Position numbers and translations under genes: made by a program. Shown in pieces: positions 1 to 9,188 of a stretch of 64,000 nt of DNA. Location: assembly GCA_000750105.3 (NCBI GenBank), contig JPHH03000008.1, positions 1 to 64,000 of the forward strand, given 5' to 3'. Source of the DNA: Tolypocladium sp. Sup5 PDA-1 (Eukaryota; Ascomycota; Sordariomycetes; Hypocreales; Ophiocordycipitaceae). The notes beneath the pieces were generated by a model, which was given only the letters and a program-made list of their open reading frames with translations, was not told where the DNA came from and made no database searches. How positions within the stretch are numbered: the stretch's first letter is position 1; every line of letters begins with the position of its first letter.

Positions 1-2
1 TC

Positions 3-653
3 ATTCTTCGCGACTATGGAAAGCCGATCTACAAGGCAAGCTCCAGAGTCGCTCTGCTTGCTGCGCTGGAGGGCTGCATTGCAGGACACGAGTCCTTGCG
101 CAAGGCAGGCATCCTCCACAGAGACATCTCCATCAATAATCTCATGATCAATGAGGACAGCGATAACTCGGCCTGGTCATCGTTCTTGATTGACCTTGAC
201 CTCGCCATCAAGGAGCAACGAGATGGTGCATCGGGAGCACAGGGAAAGACTGGCACAAGGGCGTTCATGGCAATCGGGGCGCTTCTGGGCGAGCAGCATT
301 CGTTCATGCACGATCTCGAGTCATTCTTCTGGGTGCTTTTCTGGATATGTATCCACTACGACGCGCAGGGCAAAGGCATTGGGCCAACTGGGTTGGACGA
401 TTGGAACTACGAGAATGATGACAAATTGGTTGCCTCTAAAAAGGGCGAGATTGCTGACGAGGATGATTTTCTCAAGAAAGCAGATAAAAATTTCACGCCG
501 CACTACCGGCCATTGATCCCATGGGTCAATAGACTGCGGAGGAAGGTATTCCCAAACGGCGGGAGGTGGAAGAAACCGGAGCCGGGACTGTATCAATCGA
601 TGAAGGACATTCTTCGGGAAGCTCGGAAGGACATAAAGGTAGCAAGCATGTAA
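3..653 (+). CDS. FunK1-type protein kinase, 5' truncated by window edge
   Basis: The frame is open from the window edge, so only the C-terminal half is seen. It carries the kinase catalytic loop HRDISINNLM (HRD...N) and, about 20 residues on, FLIDLDLA, in which DLD replaces the usual DFG metal-binding motif; this is typical of the fungal FunK1 family (Pkinase_fungal). The block TGTRAFMAIGALL and the helix HDLESFFWVLFWICIHY are further hallmarks of the family. FunK1 proteins are abundant lineage-expanded putative serine/threonine kinases of unknown substrate in filamentous fungi. The TTG at 96 is an internal leucine, not a start, because homologous sequence continues upstream to the edge. A second, broken copy follows in the same orientation. 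The family call is secure; activity cannot be judged from half a gene. Confidence 0.85.
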   Translation: MLRDYGKPIYKASSRVALLAALEGCIAGHESLRKAGILHRDISINNLMINEDSDNSAWSSFLIDLDLAIKEQRDGASGAQGKTGTRAFMAIGALLGEQHSFMHDLESFFWVLFWICIHYDAQGKGIGPTGLDDWNYENDDKLVASKKGEIADEDDFLKKADKNFTPHYRPLIPWVNRLRRKVFPNGGRWKKPEPGLYQSMKDILREARKDIKVASM

Positions 654-933
654 GAGGAAAGCGATGGAAATTTGGCACTCGTGATGGGCAAGGAGGCGTA
701 GGGAATTGGGCCGCCAAATCCAGGTTTGGTTACCACTCTTCAGTCCCAGCTCCTCTTATTCGTATGCGTGGTCCACTACAGCGAAGGCCACCGCAGTTCC
801 AACTGGTCCATTGCCTGCACCACGCTCATTTGATTGGACTTGTTCTTCGCGTGGAGCGCACAGCCATGGTCTTACAGGAGGTAGAGGCGTCCTTGGACGG
901 ATTAAGTGTCCTTGGGCAGGCGCCAAAGAGAGC

Positions 934-2153
934 GACGTGCTGACCTGGTTTGGCGGCTTAATCCCGAAGCTGGAAGCATTCGCAGGCGACCGCATTTCGA
1001 CTCCGGCGGCTCGACGAAAGCTGTTGGCGCAGCCGGGGACACCACTCGTGGGCTCCACGGGCAAGCGCAGCATGGATATCGGCTTCGTCAATAGCGATAT
1101 CACATACAACCCTGACACTGAGGATTCGAGATATCGTTGGTTACATATCCTCGTTGCCGGCGAACTAAAAAGCAACCCGAAGGCCGACATAGCATCGATG
1201 GCACGAATCGATCTCGCAAGGTACGCGAGAGAGGTACTCGCCGCTCAAGACACCCGTCGCTTCGTCTTAGGCTTTACTCTCTGCGGATCTCACATGAGGG
1301 TCTGGGAGTTCGACCGGCTCGGGGGGATCGCCTCCGAACAATTCGACATCAACAAGAAGGATGAAGCAGCAGCGCTGGCGCGAAGCGACCGTCCGGCGAC
1401 ACCGACGCCGCTCTGCCGCCGAGCAAGCGATGCTGTTCAGCATCTCCAGTAAAGGCAAGCATCGAAGCCCTGCCAAACCGGGTACACCGGCGGGTCATTC
1501 TTCGCGATTATGGGGAGCCGATCTGCAAGGCAAGCTCCCGCGTGGCTCTGCTGGCCGCGCTGGAAGGCTGCATCGAAGGGCACGAGTCCTTGCACAAGGC
1601 TGGCTTTCTTCACAGAGACATCTCGAACAACAACCTCATGATCAATGAAGACGACAAGAACCCCTCCCGGCGAGCTTTCCTGATCGACCTTGATCTCGCT
1701 GTCAGAGAGCAACGAGACGGCGCCTCTGGAGCAAAAGGGAAGACTGGCACGAGGGCATTCATGGCTATAGGAGCTCTGTTGGGCGATCAACACTCTTTCA
1801 TGCACGATCTGGAGTCGTTTTTCTGGGTGCTCTTCTGGATATGCATTCATTACAATGGACCGAATGAGCGTGCTAGGGTAGTTGGTCGATTTGATAAGTG
1901 GAATTACGTCGATGAGGAAGAGTTGGCAGAACTGAAATCGGGCTTGGTGGGCAATGAACGGCATTTTCTCAATCGGATAGGACAGTCGTTTACCCCATAT
2001 TTCGAGCCTCTAGCTCAGTGGGTAAACAGGCTGCGACGGCTGCTGTTTCCAGGGGATAAGCCGTGGCAAGACATAGAAGATCCTGAGCTGTATGCTCGTG
2101 TGTGGCGGATCCTGCGAGATGCCCAAAGGGACCCGAAGGTAGTGCAAGAGTAG
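934..2153 (+). pseudogene. FunK1 kinase copy 2, broken by internal deletion and frame change
   Basis: The N-terminal half is read in one frame (about 934-1365): TWFGGLIPKLEAF, MDIGFVNSD, HILVAGELKSNP and the strand-rich GFTLCGSHMRVWEFD, which are the usual pre-kinase region of FunK1 proteins. The C-terminal half is read in another frame (about 1425-2153), with NRVHRRVILRDYG, HRDISNNNLM, FLIDLDLA and the same FWVLFWICIHY helix as copy 1. Between them only about 60-100 bp remain, where roughly 150-200 residues holding the kinase N-lobe (glycine-rich loop, ATP-binding lysine) would be expected. The first frame stops at 1450-1452. I therefore call it a pseudogene created by internal deletion. A first exon upstream of 934 may exist but I could not define it. 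It lies about 280 bp downstream of copy 1, consistent with tandem duplication. Confidence 0.75.
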
Positions 2154-2156
2154 TAT

Positions 2157-3205
2157 CATATTACAGCATCACCACGTTGTTCTCATGTACGGGCACACTT
2201 CTCCTCGGAAGAAGATAGTATTTTGCGGGCATAGGTGCATGTTACAGTACAACGTATAGTAAAGTTCAACATGCTTTGACGGGTGGTGGTTGCGCAGACG
2301 TGGCCATCTGGATTTGGTGTGGGTGGATTTTCGTTGTCAATGATAGCCTTCCGTATTTGATGTTCCAGCGCATTCAACCCGCTCTTTCTAGCTAATTGTA
2401 AGACACCGTAGCGCTGCCGATTGACGCGTTGCCGCCTTCATTACTGACATTTCTCTTGCTCCGACGTGGTCCACGTCATCATCTCCTGATGGAACAGTCC
2501 ATCCAGTACAGCGACAAGTCTCCCCCACTCACTTCATCGTTGTAATCGAGCCGACATCTCCCACCTCAAAGTCTGAGAACCGGCGTCCAAAGAGAATGGC
2601 GTCAAGGAGTGGAAATCGGGATCGAAAACGACGACAAGGTATATCAAGGAGCAGGCGTCGGTAACAGATGTTCCAATAGGTCGCCCACCGGACTCTTGTG
2701 CAGATGCAGGTGGCTAACTGAACGACACGAACTCTCTCTACGGACAAGCCATCGGTATCCCCGACTACGGCGAGACGCGCGGCCTGGGAGATGTATCCAT
2801 GGCTACGAAAGCCTGCACCGAATATCGTGTGTCGCAAGCAGTTTAGACATCTGTGCAGGAATTTGGCGTCCTTAAACGAATCCAGACTGGGTGTCCGTAC
2901 ACGAAATAGGTGTCCCTGCGCCAACCGAAGTTGACATCCATGGGGGACGGATGAGTTGTCCTGGACGGACGGATTGTCCAAGGACCGGGTTCGTGTACGG
3001 ACGGTGTTCACAGCCTTTGGAACGTAGCAGGACAGCAGCGAGTTCCTGGACAGGAAAAGTGACCTTGGGAGAGTTGTTTCGTCTGGTACGCGCTGAATGC
3101 CCTGGCGTCTACATGCAGGAATTAAATGGTCAGTCGCAGAGCTTAAAGGTACTGCAACGTAGGTCGCGCCAAATATCATTTACATTCGGTCTCTTGACTG
3201 CCTTC
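2157..3205. other. Non-coding stretch, no gene seen
   Basis: About 1 kb between the broken FunK1 copy and the convergent 451-aa gene. Several short open frames exist but none shows family motifs or plausible exon joins. I see no tRNA, no obvious repeat and no transposon motif. Confidence 0.5.
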
Positions 3206-4561
3206 TCATGGCAGATGCTCCGTGAAGTAAGCATGCCTTCCGCCTTGATATACCCACCCAATCGGATTCTGACTGCGAGTCCATTCTGACTTCTTTGTCT
3301 TCCTCAATTGCTTTTTCATGTCGTAGAAGCAAAACAAACCGTTTCGTCTTTTCACTTCAACCGTGGTATACTTGCTTGATGACTTGGCGTGAGCAGGGCT
3401 GGGTGGTTGGCTATCATGCCCGATCTGTGAGTGCTCAGATTGGCTCGCCTGGTAGTTCGAGGGACCTGCCTGAGCGGCGTCATCCAAGTCCGATTGTTGG
3501 GGGTCATAGAGAGTCGCATTGGTTGGTAGCTTTGTCGCGACAATACCCGATGAATTGTGGGTGAATTTGTGCCGACTCACTTGCCTCCAGCTGTCGAGAG
3601 GGGGATAGTCGTAATCGACGCTGCCATTTCCACCGGCCGCCATGAGGCACAAGCAAAAAATAGAAAGCTTGATGGTCAGCCGGCCCCTACCGTGGGCGGT
3701 TCTAGATATAACCGCATACTCCGGCGGCAGAAACTCGGCATTTGCAGCATTCGCAAGGTCGTCGTCAGCGTAAGACTGTGCGCCGAATGAGTCGAGTGAC
3801 ATGGATTCCAGCACGGAAGATATATCCGTATCGCCAGAGGCAAACCGTTGGTGGGTAACTCGACTTGGACGGGTCGAAGCCAGCCCTTCGCCAATGCTCT
3901 CTTTGGTGAATCGTAACACAACAAGAGTCTGATCCGTGACGATGAAGCCATAGCGACATGCGCTTTCGGCAGCGTATGTGCTGACTTGGGAAACAGGCAA
4001 GGTCCACTGGTATCTCTCGCTGTCGTTTTGCGACTGTGACATATCTGGCCGCCATTTTGCAGAGAGCTTGGTATCTCCAGGTAGTAAGTTCCAAAATTTC
4101 CCTTGCTCCGCCCTGTAGTTGGAGACAAGACCCCAGTCCGGTGGTCCGGTACCATGGCACCAGCTTCCCGGTCCAAGATAGAACACTTCGTTGCCCCACT
4201 CGAGTATGGAGCTGGCTTGCGTGAGTGCCCCGTTCACAAGTGGCCACATATACTTCGCCAAGAAATAATCCATGCTATTTTCGTCTCGGATTTGTCGATC
4301 GAAGGCGGAAGCCATATCGATTGAGGGAGGGTCTCTCCAATTCGCAGTGAGTGGCTGTCGGTAGATGGACAACAGGTTCTCGTAGGTGAAATCCACCCAA
4401 GGCCGCCAACCCGCCACTGGTATCCAATCTCGGCTAAAGGTGTTTTGGCCCCCTGGTACCGAGCTGGAGTCGAGCTCAGGATTTGGTTGCACAAGAACAT
4501 CGAGAATGGTTTGAGGCATCGAGACGGGTGTCAAAAATTGGCTTGAAATGGTTCGCTGCAA
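3206..4561 (-). CDS. 451-aa hypothetical protein with PD-(D/E)XK nuclease-like motifs
   Basis: Single-exon gene starting at the ATG at 4561. No named family is recognised with certainty. The middle of the protein contains GPPDWGLVSN followed after about 15 residues by LLPGDTKLSAKW, then a helix-strand-strand pattern (LPVSQVSTYAAES, RYGFIVTDQTLVVLRF). This order (PD, a spaced D-x-K, then a Q-containing helix) matches the restriction-endonuclease-like core of PD-(D/E)XK proteins; that is my inference. The C-terminal third is polar and serine-rich, ending in WVYQGGRHAYFTEHLP. There is no signal peptide. The gene is divergent from the 231-aa gene at 4907, with 345 bp between the starts. The FunK1 N-terminal region next door has a comparable GELK pattern. 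Confidence 0.65.
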   Translation of the reverse strand: MQRTISSQFLTPVSMPQTILDVLVQPNPELDSSSVPGGQNTFSRDWIPVAGWRPWVDFTYENLLSIYRQPLTANWRDPPSIDMASAFDRQIRDENSMDYFLAKYMWPLVNGALTQASSILEWGNEVFYLGPGSWCHGTGPPDWGLVSNYRAEQGKFWNLLPGDTKLSAKWRPDMSQSQNDSERYQWTLPVSQVSTYAAESACRYGFIVTDQTLVVLRFTKESIGEGLASTRPSRVTHQRFASGDTDISSVLESMSLDSFGAQSYADDDLANAANAEFLPPEYAVISRTAHGRGRLTIKLSIFCLCLMAAGGNGSVDYDYPPLDSWRQVSRHKFTHNSSGIVATKLPTNATLYDPQQSDLDDAAQAGPSNYQASQSEHSQIGHDSQPPSPAHAKSSSKYTTVEVKRRNGLFCFYDMKKQLRKTKKSEWTRSQNPIGWVYQGGRHAYFTEHLP

Positions 4562-4906
4562 TGATATTGTATTTGCACGGGCAAGGAAGTGCCAAGGCCA
4601 CGGAGTTTGGAGTGCTCCATGCTTGCATTTATACCAGATGTACTGTCTATTGGGGTAGCTGCACCGGGCAAGACAAATGAAAGCCTAAAGTGCTTTGCCT
4701 TCATATCGCAGCTCCGGGTGAGTACAAAACCACGAATTTGTGGTGCTTGACGCTGCAGGGACCACATAACTGTGGTTACGGACACATGTGAGCAAGTGAC
4801 GATCCTCCCCCCTTTCGGAGAATTATTTTTCCGAGTACCACCACAAGCAAGTCACTCTCAACCCCTCATCCGAAGGTCTGGCATCGTTTCGTTCTATCAG
4901 TCAATC
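4562..4906. promoter_or_regulatory. Shared intergenic region of a divergent gene pair
   Basis: 345 bp separate the start codons of the 451-aa gene (minus) and the 231-aa gene (plus), so both promoters must lie here. I see no canonical TATA box on either side. The divergent arrangement suggests, but does not show, co-regulation. Confidence 0.4.
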
Positions 4907-5702
4907 ATGGCGTTGTCCCATCCATCGCAAGAAGTGGCAGAGAAGTCACTCCTGGAAAGAGGTTTCTATTATTGGGAAGATATCTCTGCTGGCAACCGTG
5001 TATCAGAACTGGAAAAGAGGGGCTTCCCTTACTTCACAGAGTACGGACTGGACTTCTGCGCCGACTTCGCCTTCGATCCAGTAAGCCTCGCAGACCACAG
5101 TACATCTCGTTGCAGAAGCTGAGACATCGCAGCGCATCCAGTCCATACTCGAGTCCTCGCTCGAACGATGTGTCCTCGGACACTGGCTTAGATACGAAGA
5201 ATATGTCAACCATATCGAATGCTTTAGGCGTGGTGGGCGACAAGCCGGTCGACGAGTCTTCATGGTTCATGTGTGGTCCAAGGGGTCGCAAGTGGACTAC
5301 TATGTCGGTTCGCATCTGCATAATCTGAATACGACAAAGGGATTGAGATCGGTGTACGAGATTCCATTGTCGGAGCTAAATCGCGTCGGCTGTGAACCAG
5401 ATAAGAAAGAGTTTCCGGATGGTGGCTTGTGAGTCGCGTAAGTCATTTCAATATGCCACCTGCTAACAAACTCAAGAGTTATCCTCGATGCGCGACTTGC
5501 CTTCGAAATTAAGAGTGGATACGCGATCACTTTTATGTTTGCAACGGAAGACGTAGTAGCTAAATGGGCCAAGATAGTTCTTCCGCGTTCTACGACACTC
5601 GCAGAAAAGGTGGCCAACATGGAGAAGAAGAGTACAAAGATAGGGTTGAACTTCAGATTCCAGGTAGAGAATACCGAGAAACAGAAGAAAGAGACATCAT
5701 GA
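4907..5702 (+). CDS. 231-aa hypothetical protein, three exons
   Basis: Exons 4907-5080, 5133-5428 and 5477-5702. Introns are 52 bp and 48 bp; the second has a perfect TGCTAAC branch site and a GTGAGT donor, and all phases agree. The sequence is well-ordered alpha/beta rather than low-complexity: an N-terminal helix (SQEVAEKSLLERGFYYWED), the segment FPYFTEYGLDFCADFAFD, a helix HWLRYEEYVNHIECF, then alternating strands (VDYYVGSHLHNLN, YEIPLSELNRVGC, VILDARLAFEIKSG, AITFMFATEDVVAKWAKIV) and a lysine-rich tail. There are no membrane segments or signal peptide. I do not recognise a family. It is paired head-to-head with the PD-(D/E)XK-like gene and almost touches the 3' end of the C2H2 gene (3 bp apart, convergent). 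Confidence 0.7.
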
Positions 5703-5705
5703 GAG

Positions 5706-6783
5706 TTAATACGCAGTAGCATCATTGCTCATGCCATCGTGACCGTCCATTGCCCACTGATTGATGAATATCGGGACACCATTCATAATTTGCATTAGCG
5801 GCGCATCAAAGTCTTCCAGCAAGTCCAGAGCTGGCACATGGCCTTCTGTAGCCTCTATTGCCCGGTTTTGGTCTTGTAGAGTACCCAGGCACATTGTGTC
5901 GCGCACAGGGGTAGTGAATGTCGAGAACAGTTCTGTGGTCGGGTCGACGGCGCCTTTGTCAGGAGCAGGTTGCTGGATATTTGCTGGTTCCAAGAATCCA
6001 GGATCGGGTCTGCGGGCTTTTAGTTGGTATCCCAACACTTCAGTATCCATGTCTGCCTCGTCCAATGTTCGCTTCTTGCGTTTGCCCTGGCTGGACACGC
6101 TCTGTCCCAACGCAATATCAAGTTGTTTGTCAGAAAGGTCGCGTAAGTCGTCGCTTGTTCGCTTCATGTACGTCATCTTTCTCTCGCTCTCGTCGGTGCA
6201 CGTCTCCGTGTGCCTCCGAACTTCCCGAACGGACCTAAAGAGCTTCGTACAACACACACACACTTCGTGGCACCGGACATCTGCAACTCGCCAAATGTCA
6301 GTTTGATCTTCGTTACGGAGCAGTGTCGGTAGTACGTTGCTCATAATGCAGACGAAGTTTCTGCTTTGTCGCGAACGGTCTTGTACGTGAACAAGATGGA
6401 CAACGAAGCTGCCTCGACAGCCCGTTCGGTTCCGAACTTGCAGGCTCCCCGTCGCGGCAATTAGCGCGAGCCCGTTCGCTATTGCTTTCGTCGGATCGTT
6501 CTCCATCGTTGAGTCTCCCATGACATCGGTATCTGCGCGCTTCGGTTTGCAACCATTGTACCCATTGATCTCGAAACTAGTTGACGACACGTCAGTCATG
6601 AAGCGCAGCAGATCCAGTGACACTGACCCGCTGTTGCTCGATGTTCTCGTCGAGATGCCTCTCCAAATCATCCTCTGTTTCAAAAAACGCTGAACAGGTG
6701 CATTGTGGACGATTCGCGACGGCCGGACACATTGGGTAGGATGTCAAGGATGCGAGGGAGTAACAATCGTTCACGACTTGCAT
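5706..6783 (-). CDS. C2H2 zinc-finger protein, three exons
   Basis: Exons 6628-6783, 6336-6576 and 5706-6280, with introns of 51 and 55 bp (CTGAC branch sites; phases consistent); about 323 aa. Three cysteine/histidine clusters are visible. The first is CTCSAFFETEDDLERHLDENI. The second is CPSCSRTRPFATKQKLRLHYEQ, whose last histidine comes from the splice to HVRCHEVC. The third is CVCCTKLFRSVREVRRHTETC. After the fingers comes a basic patch (QGKRKKRTLDEADMD) that could be a nuclear localisation signal, then an acidic, proline-containing tail. This is the layout of a DNA-binding regulator, but no target is known. The chosen ATG at 6783 is the first in-frame methionine; an upstream exon is possible. 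Confidence 0.65.
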
Positions 6784-7068
6784 GGCGTGGGCACCCCCCT
6801 TTTGACTGTCTGCGGGGACTGTCAGGTGACGATCGACGCGTGGATCAGCTGGCTCAACTTCGTCGTCACATGCCAATCAGCATCCAGAAGCACTATCGGC
6901 AACTGGGCAGCAGCATTTTTTTCCAATCTGTCAACGCGGGGCCTTCCCAGCTATTAAACACCAGGCAGCTCCACTGGCGCGCTGCATCTTCTTCCCAAAC
7001 ATTGAGGCCATTCCACCCACCCGCGTGGCTTTGACGCATTCTACGTCTGTTGCCGTGCACGAACAAAT

Positions 7069-7146
7069 ATGGCTCCTTGCGAAACTTGTGGTGGCGACAA
7101 GTCTGTCAACGGTATTCCATGTCCGACTTGCAGCGGCAAGGGCTGA
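7069..7146 (+). CDS. 25-codon mini-ORF with CxxCxxG...CxxCxGxG zinc-ribbon pattern
   Basis: A complete ATG-to-TGA frame reads MAPCETCGGD, a short linker, then CPTCSGKG and stop. The paired CxxC knuckles with trailing G-x-G resemble one zinc module of the DnaJ cysteine-rich domain. It is far shorter than any DnaJ. It could be a genuine micro-protein, a first exon of a larger gene (no convincing second exon was found), or chance. Four cysteines with correct spacing in 25 codons make pure chance less likely. Confidence 0.4.
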   Translation: MAPCETCGGDKSVNGIPCPTCSGKG

Positions 7147-7331
7147 GCAGTTCCGGATATGAACGTCTGGCTTCGGCAGGTTTGTCAAACCTGATGTTCC
7201 ACCCATTTCACCATGTTTTCTAACGTTCATAGCAAACACATGCCGACTGGGAAATACGGAGCGAGGGATACAGGGTTGCATTCACTACGTGGCACAGATA
7301 AATTCGGAATATTTGTCAAGCCGCTGTTCTC

Positions 7332-8285
7332 TTATGGAACATCCGTATTTTGTGTCACCTCTCTTGCGCGTCGTTGCCTGTAAAGAGAGGCAAACCATGC
7401 AGCCTGCCAAGGACATATGAGATCCGCCAGGTCCAGCAAGATCCCAGGACCTTTCCAATTCTCTGCGCGCAACGGGACCAAGCAGAATCCAGAGAGCCAA
7501 AAAAAATCCAGCTGGGCCTGCAGGACATCTGCAGCAAGGGCACACTGAGTGTCGGGCACATATTCATAAACGATAGCGTAGTAGCATTCGGTCGGTGAAA
7601 TTTCACGTATTACGCCGTCCATATTCATTTCGGGAGGACGAGAATCCGGGCGCAATGCACAGAGCTCCTCGCCACTGATCGTTGTCCAGCCGAAGCATTT
7701 CCTCGTTCGAAGCGCATCGGTGTATTCGACGGCGCCAGGTGTGTTTCGGAACCGTTGTCGGCGACGACCCTCGTCAGAGAAGGCGTGAAGATTGCGCAGC
7801 GCATCGTCAAATGTTTTCGGTTCGGGGTTAAGCCAAATGGAGTCGGAAGAATGCTCGATTGCGAAATGCATCTTTTGAAGGAGGGAGGCGTTTTGGCACT
7901 CTCGCTGGATTGCCCAATACCGTGTGTCCTCCGGAGCATGACTGTCCCAGAACTTCGTCGTCGTTAGCCAACAGTCGTGACAGCACCATTATACGGTTAA
8001 ACTTACTACTTTGAGTGCAACGATGCAACCGCCAATTTCCACCTTCCATACAATACCATCCAGACCATAGCCGACCAGGTCGATGAACTTTGCCTTGCCT
8101 TGCAGTTTGAAGCGCCTCAGCAGAGGGCGACGGAAGTTTTCCCAGGCGCAAGCAATCGTGGTATCGTCCATCAATCTCTCATCAAGGAATGGTTGCTGCT
8201 TCGCTTTTTGGCATCTTCTCTCGAAGTTTGACAAGAACAAGCTGGGTTTGGGGGGCCGCCATTGTATACGCTCAGATAACGACAT
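7332..8285 (-). CDS. Fta2-like (kinetochore Sim4 subunit family) kinase-fold protein
   Basis: Exons 8007-8285 and 7332-7952 with a 54-bp intron (GTAAGT donor; the join gives ALKV-FWDSHAPEDTRYW); 299 aa. The N-terminal part contains FIDLVGYGLDGIVWKVEIGGCIVALKV, a glycine-rich loop plus VALK lysine as in a kinase N-lobe. The exon 2 start (FWDSHAPEDTRYWAIQREC) and the tail motif LDFFWLSGFCLVPLRAENW followed by GILLDLADLICPW are characteristic of the FTA2 family. The name comes from the fission-yeast kinetochore subunit, but filamentous fungi carry many accessory copies with unknown roles. No HRD/DFG catalytic motifs are seen, so it may not phosphorylate. The ATG at 8285 gives MSLSERIQW; upstream codons in this frame lack an ATG. 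Confidence 0.65.
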
Positions 8286-8435
8286 GATGCTTGCTGAGCC
8301 TTGGGGAAGAAACAGCTGTGACGCTACAGATCTGATGGATATCCTCCTCGGCAAAACGTAGGTCCGCTCATGCGCTGGGATTATTAAGTCTGCGAGACCA
8401 GTGTCTTACATTGACCCCGCGCCTGTGCCATCCAT

Positions 8436-8572
8436 GCATGCACCACAAAGCCGTGGTACCGACCCAAGCGTGTGCATGCACCACAAGGCCGTGGTACCGA
8501 CCCAAGCGTGTGCATGCACCACAAGGCCGTGGTACCAACCCAAGCGTGTGCATGCACCACAAGGCCGTGGTA
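8436..8572. repeat. 38-bp tandem repeat, about 3.6 copies
   Basis: Unit starts at 8436, 8474, 8512 and 8550 (the last partial), each beginning GCATGCACCACAA and ending AAGCGTGT. Copies differ by one or two bases. The unit length is not a multiple of three, so the open frames across it are not evidence of coding. Each unit contains GGTACC and the partly palindromic TGCATGCA-like junction. Confidence 0.9.
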
Positions 8573-9090
8573 AGCTCACATGAGCGTCGATGTATTGCCG
8601 AGTCGTTGGTCATTGCCAAAATGGGACATGTCTTGGCGGGCTTTCGAGCCCATGCGACACTGCAGAGCTGGACGACGCGTCGATGTGTGGCTGTCGTCTC
8701 AGGGAGACCAGCCCACCTGCAGATCCAAAAGGCTCGCTTCAACGAGAGCTCGTCGTTGGCTACTCGCAAGAAAACATGCTCGAGTGATCAAGGGCCCTTG
8801 AAGTTGCGTTGCAGCGCCACCAGCAGAGCTCCAATTGAGAAGCTATCACTTTGCATGCCAGGAGCTCGAGGATGGTCTCAGCTCTGCATGCATGCAACTC
8901 GATCTATTACAGCCAACCTGAATGCGGCTTGCAGGAACAGCTCTACGTCTGCATGTCGGAGTGGGATGCGTGTTGGTTCGCCGATGTCGATCTAGCCTAA
9001 TTGATCAACTTGGAGAGGCAAGACGGCAATTGTCTCCTCTGATGGAGAGAACAACGTCGTGTATCGTTTCCGAAAAATGGCTTGAACGTC

Positions 9091-9100
9091 TATATAAAGG
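9091..9100 (+). promoter_or_regulatory. TATA box of the 657-aa gene
   Basis: TATATAAAGG ends 88 bp upstream of the ATG at 9189, a normal distance for a fungal TATA promoter with a short 5' UTR. Confidence 0.6.
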
Positions 9101-9188
9101 CCTCCTCCTCCAGAGCCAGTCCTGTTCTCTCGCCACGCCTCTTGATACCTCTGGCAAGCTGTCTCCAAAAGTACAGCTTGCGTTACCA

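Noticed and set aside
2529..3179. 216-codon minus-strand frame next to the 451-aa gene
   Set aside because: Cys/Arg-rich translation without recognisable motif and no plausible start context.
6705..7034. 109-codon plus-strand frame opposite the start of the C2H2 gene
   Set aside because: Antisense to a zinc-finger exon, no motif of its own.
8411..8995. Frame reading through the 38-bp repeats as a repetitive His/Lys/Val protein
   Set aside because: The unit is not a multiple of three, so each copy is read in a different frame; coding use is implausible.
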